From positions 1-31,968 of the forward strand of contig CAAFFR010000077.1 of the NCBI GenBank assembly GCA_900762245.1: DNA of 31,968 bases, read 5' to 3'. A program made the translations under genes and the position numbers. The notes below the pieces were generated by a model. That model had not been told where the DNA came from and did not search any database. It saw only the letters and a program-made list of their open reading frames with translations. This document shows positions 30,859 through 31,968 of the stretch, one piece after another. Source of the stretch: an uncultured Oscillospiraceae bacterium (lineage in GTDB: Bacteria; Bacillota_A; Clostridia; Oscillospirales; Oscillospiraceae). Each line of letters opens with the position of its first letter. Positions within the stretch are counted from its first letter, which is position 1.

Positions 30859-31248
30859 TTAGTTACCAGCCTGCCAGCTGTTCTCAGGGGTCCACTTTGC
30901 GCCTTTAGTCTGATATTCACTATGCTTTGCAATTGCATTCTTCAACGTGGTAGCATCGCCACCATAGAGCTCCTCAAACAGCGTCATTGTATTTGTACCC
31001 AGAGGGGCAATAGTTACATCGCCATCAACACCAACCATAATACTGGTCACGTTGATCCCCTCATAGGCAGCCGCAGCTATGGCCGCCACATGGACAGCAC
31101 GCAGTTCCACATTGGCAGCAGTATCACTGGCCTTGTCAATATAGCCAGAGTAAGCAGGAACGGCAACAGCTGCAAGGATAGCTAAAATTGCAATAACAAC
31201 TATCAGTTCAACCAGAGTGAAACCACCATTAGATTTTAACGTATTCAC
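30859..31248 (-). CDS. pilA: Type IV pilin, probable major subunit
   Basis: A 129-residue prepilin from the GTG start at 31248. An upstream TTG at 31266 is in frame but overlaps the best ribosome site (AAAGGA), so I reject it. The leader MNTLKSNGG precedes FTLVELIVVIAILAILA, with Glu5 present. The body (about 95 residues) ends NSWQAGN and has no cysteines. It follows a shorter pilin gene with an almost identical N-terminus. Its normal length and place just before a strong terminator favour the major pilin role. Confidence 0.88.
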   Translation of the reverse strand: MNTLKSNGGFTLVELIVVIAILAILAAVAVPAYSGYIDKASDTAANVELRAVHVAAIAAAAYEGINVTSIMVGVDGDVTIAPLGTNTMTLFEELYGGDATTLKNAIAKHSEYQTKGAKWTPENSWQAGN

Positions 31249-31281
31249 AGGCAAAAATCCTTTCAATCAATTATTTTAATT

Positions 31282-31313
31282 GTCCCCCATTCGATGTAAC
31301 TCGAATGGGGGAC
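31282..31313 (-). other. Strong hairpin between the two pilin genes
   Basis: A perfect 13-bp stem (31282-31294 with 31301-31313), loop of 6, in the gap between the short pilin stop and the pilA start. No T-run follows on the minus strand, so full termination is unlikely. It could stabilise the short pilin mRNA or cause partial termination. Confidence 0.6.
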
Positions 31314-31333
31314 AAAAATAACTTTACCTTTAA

Positions 31334-31585
31334 TTAGTTTGTACGGGCATCCTCTTCGATGTACATATCGGCTTCTGCAGCGATTGTTTCCATAGTTGCT
31401 TCGGCCAGTGCGTCGTTAGCAGCATCCAGAACATCAGAGTAGTGAGACTTAACCTGATTTTCTGCCTCACCAGCCTTCTCAATGTAGCCGGAGTAAGCAG
31501 GAACAGCGATACCAGCCAGGATAGCCAGAATTGCGATAACAACGATCAGCTCAACCAGAGTGAAGCCGCCATTAGACTTGAACAT
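31334..31585 (-). CDS. Short type IV pilin-like protein
   Basis: An 83-residue prepilin. The leader MFKSNGG and helix FTLVELIVVIAILAILA match pilA, but only about 50 acidic residues follow (rich in Glu and Ala, predicted helical), too few for the usual pilin beta-sheet. ATG 31585 has AAAGG upstream. It may be a truncated duplicate of pilA or a small subunit made mainly of the helix. It is the first gene after the pilin promoter. Confidence 0.82.
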   Translation of the reverse strand: MFKSNGGFTLVELIVVIAILAILAGIAVPAYSGYIEKAGEAENQVKSHYSDVLDAANDALAEATMETIAAEADMYIEEDARTN

Positions 31586-31662
31586 AATAAATCGTACCTT
31601 TCATTATAAAATTTTTTACGCCTGGGAACTGGGTAGTACCCTGATGCGCATATTATGGCATT

Positions 31663-31691
31663 ATATTACCATAATCGTTTTGGTAGCGCAA
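31663..31691 (-). promoter_or_regulatory. Promoter of the pilin genes
   Basis: Minus-strand TTGCGC (31686-31691), a 17-bp spacer starting TACCAAAA and ending TATGG, and TAATAT (31663-31668). It lies about 80 bases before the short pilin start. Confidence 0.6.
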
Positions 31692-31750
31692 TTGGCAGAA
31701 ATGACAATTTTTACCCCATGGATTCAGCAATAATATCACACTTTTCGCCC

Positions 31751-31875
31751 TCGCCTCCCTCTCTGAGGGAGGTGGCACGGCGCAGCCGTGACGGAGGGAG
31801 TGTCCTATCCCAGGAACGCCACTCCCCCAGTCATGCTGTTCGCATGACTGCCCCCTCACAGAGGGGGCCAAGATC
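31751..31875 (+). repeat. 125-bp tandem repeat, unit 1
   Basis: Contains three inverted repeats: CTCCCT/AGGGAG at the start, AGTCATG/CATGACT around CTGTTCG, and CCCCCTC/GAGGGGG at the end. The next unit begins exactly 125 bases on. Both lie upstream of the pilin promoter. Confidence 0.85.
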
Positions 31876-31968
31876 TCGCCTCCCTCTCTGAGGGAGGTGG
31901 CTTCGCGCAGCGAAGACGGAGGGAGTGTCCTATCCTAGGAACGCCACTCCCCCAGTCATGCTGTTCGC
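31876..31968 (+). repeat. 125-bp tandem repeat, unit 2 (cut by window end)
   Basis: A near-identical copy of the previous unit, differing mainly in the loop of the second hairpin (ACGGCGCAGCCGTG against TTCGCGCAGCGAAG, a compensated change that keeps the stem). The array may continue past the window. Confidence 0.85.

Noticed and set aside
31282..31313. Rho-independent terminator after the short pilin
   Set aside because: The stem is strong, but the minus strand continues AATTAAAATAA without a T-run.
31751..31968. Possible CRISPR array
   Set aside because: The repeated unit is 125 bp with no spacer-repeat alternation and no cas genes nearby.

Overview
The window reads as a chromosomal segment of a Gram-positive Clostridia-type bacterium, most likely an Oscillospiraceae/Ruminococcaceae-like gut anaerobe. 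The grounds are the dockerin and cohesin-like modules, a class B sortase with a PKTGD sorting signal, Thr/Glu/Pro-rich wall linkers, a type IV pilus (T4P) locus with no outer-membrane secretin or PilP, and sigma-A promoters with the TRTG extension. I cannot name a genus from the sequence alone.

Left part (1-11000): three related secreted proteins. The gene at 153-3032 (minus) and the broken gene at 7921-10981 (plus) are paralogues: signal peptide, beta-rich region, Fn3-like region, C-terminal dockerin pair. Between them, 3423-7751 (plus) encodes a 1442-residue secreted protein with a transglutaminase-like domain, BspA-type leucine-rich repeats, a CAP/SCP domain, Cys-rich repeats and a dockerin pair. 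The 7921-10981 gene carries a frameshift at a run of seven C and a second frame change next to an apparent internal deletion.

Middle (11000-18800, all minus): a 1956-residue two-repeat secreted protein ending in a dockerin pair, then a small surface protein with a cohesin-like domain and a PKTGD sorting signal, then a class B sortase. The simplest reading is that the sortase fixes the cohesin-like protein to the wall and it then holds the dockerin proteins at the cell surface. This resembles a one-cohesin anchoring unit, but none of the dockerin clients here is a recognisable glycoside hydrolase.

Right part (18900-31700, all minus): a complete Gram-positive T4P locus. In transcription order it holds two pilin genes, pilB, pilT, pilC, a fold-back element, pilD, a pilM-pilN fusion with a very long extracellular extension, a pilO-like gene, and three minor pilin-like genes. 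The last of these joins a prepilin N-terminus to a CHAP peptidoglycan hydrolase domain, which is the most unusual gene in the window.

Intergenic DNA holds several structured repeats: two 141-bp copies in opposite orientation 27 kb apart, a ~162-bp fold-back element inside the pil operon, and a 125-bp tandem repeat running off the right end. Six promoters of similar design (17-bp spacer, TRTG-type extended -10) can be read in front of the pilin, pilB and dockerin genes. The giant dockerin gene also has a strongly folding 5' leader of about 155 nt that I could not assign to a known riboswitch class.
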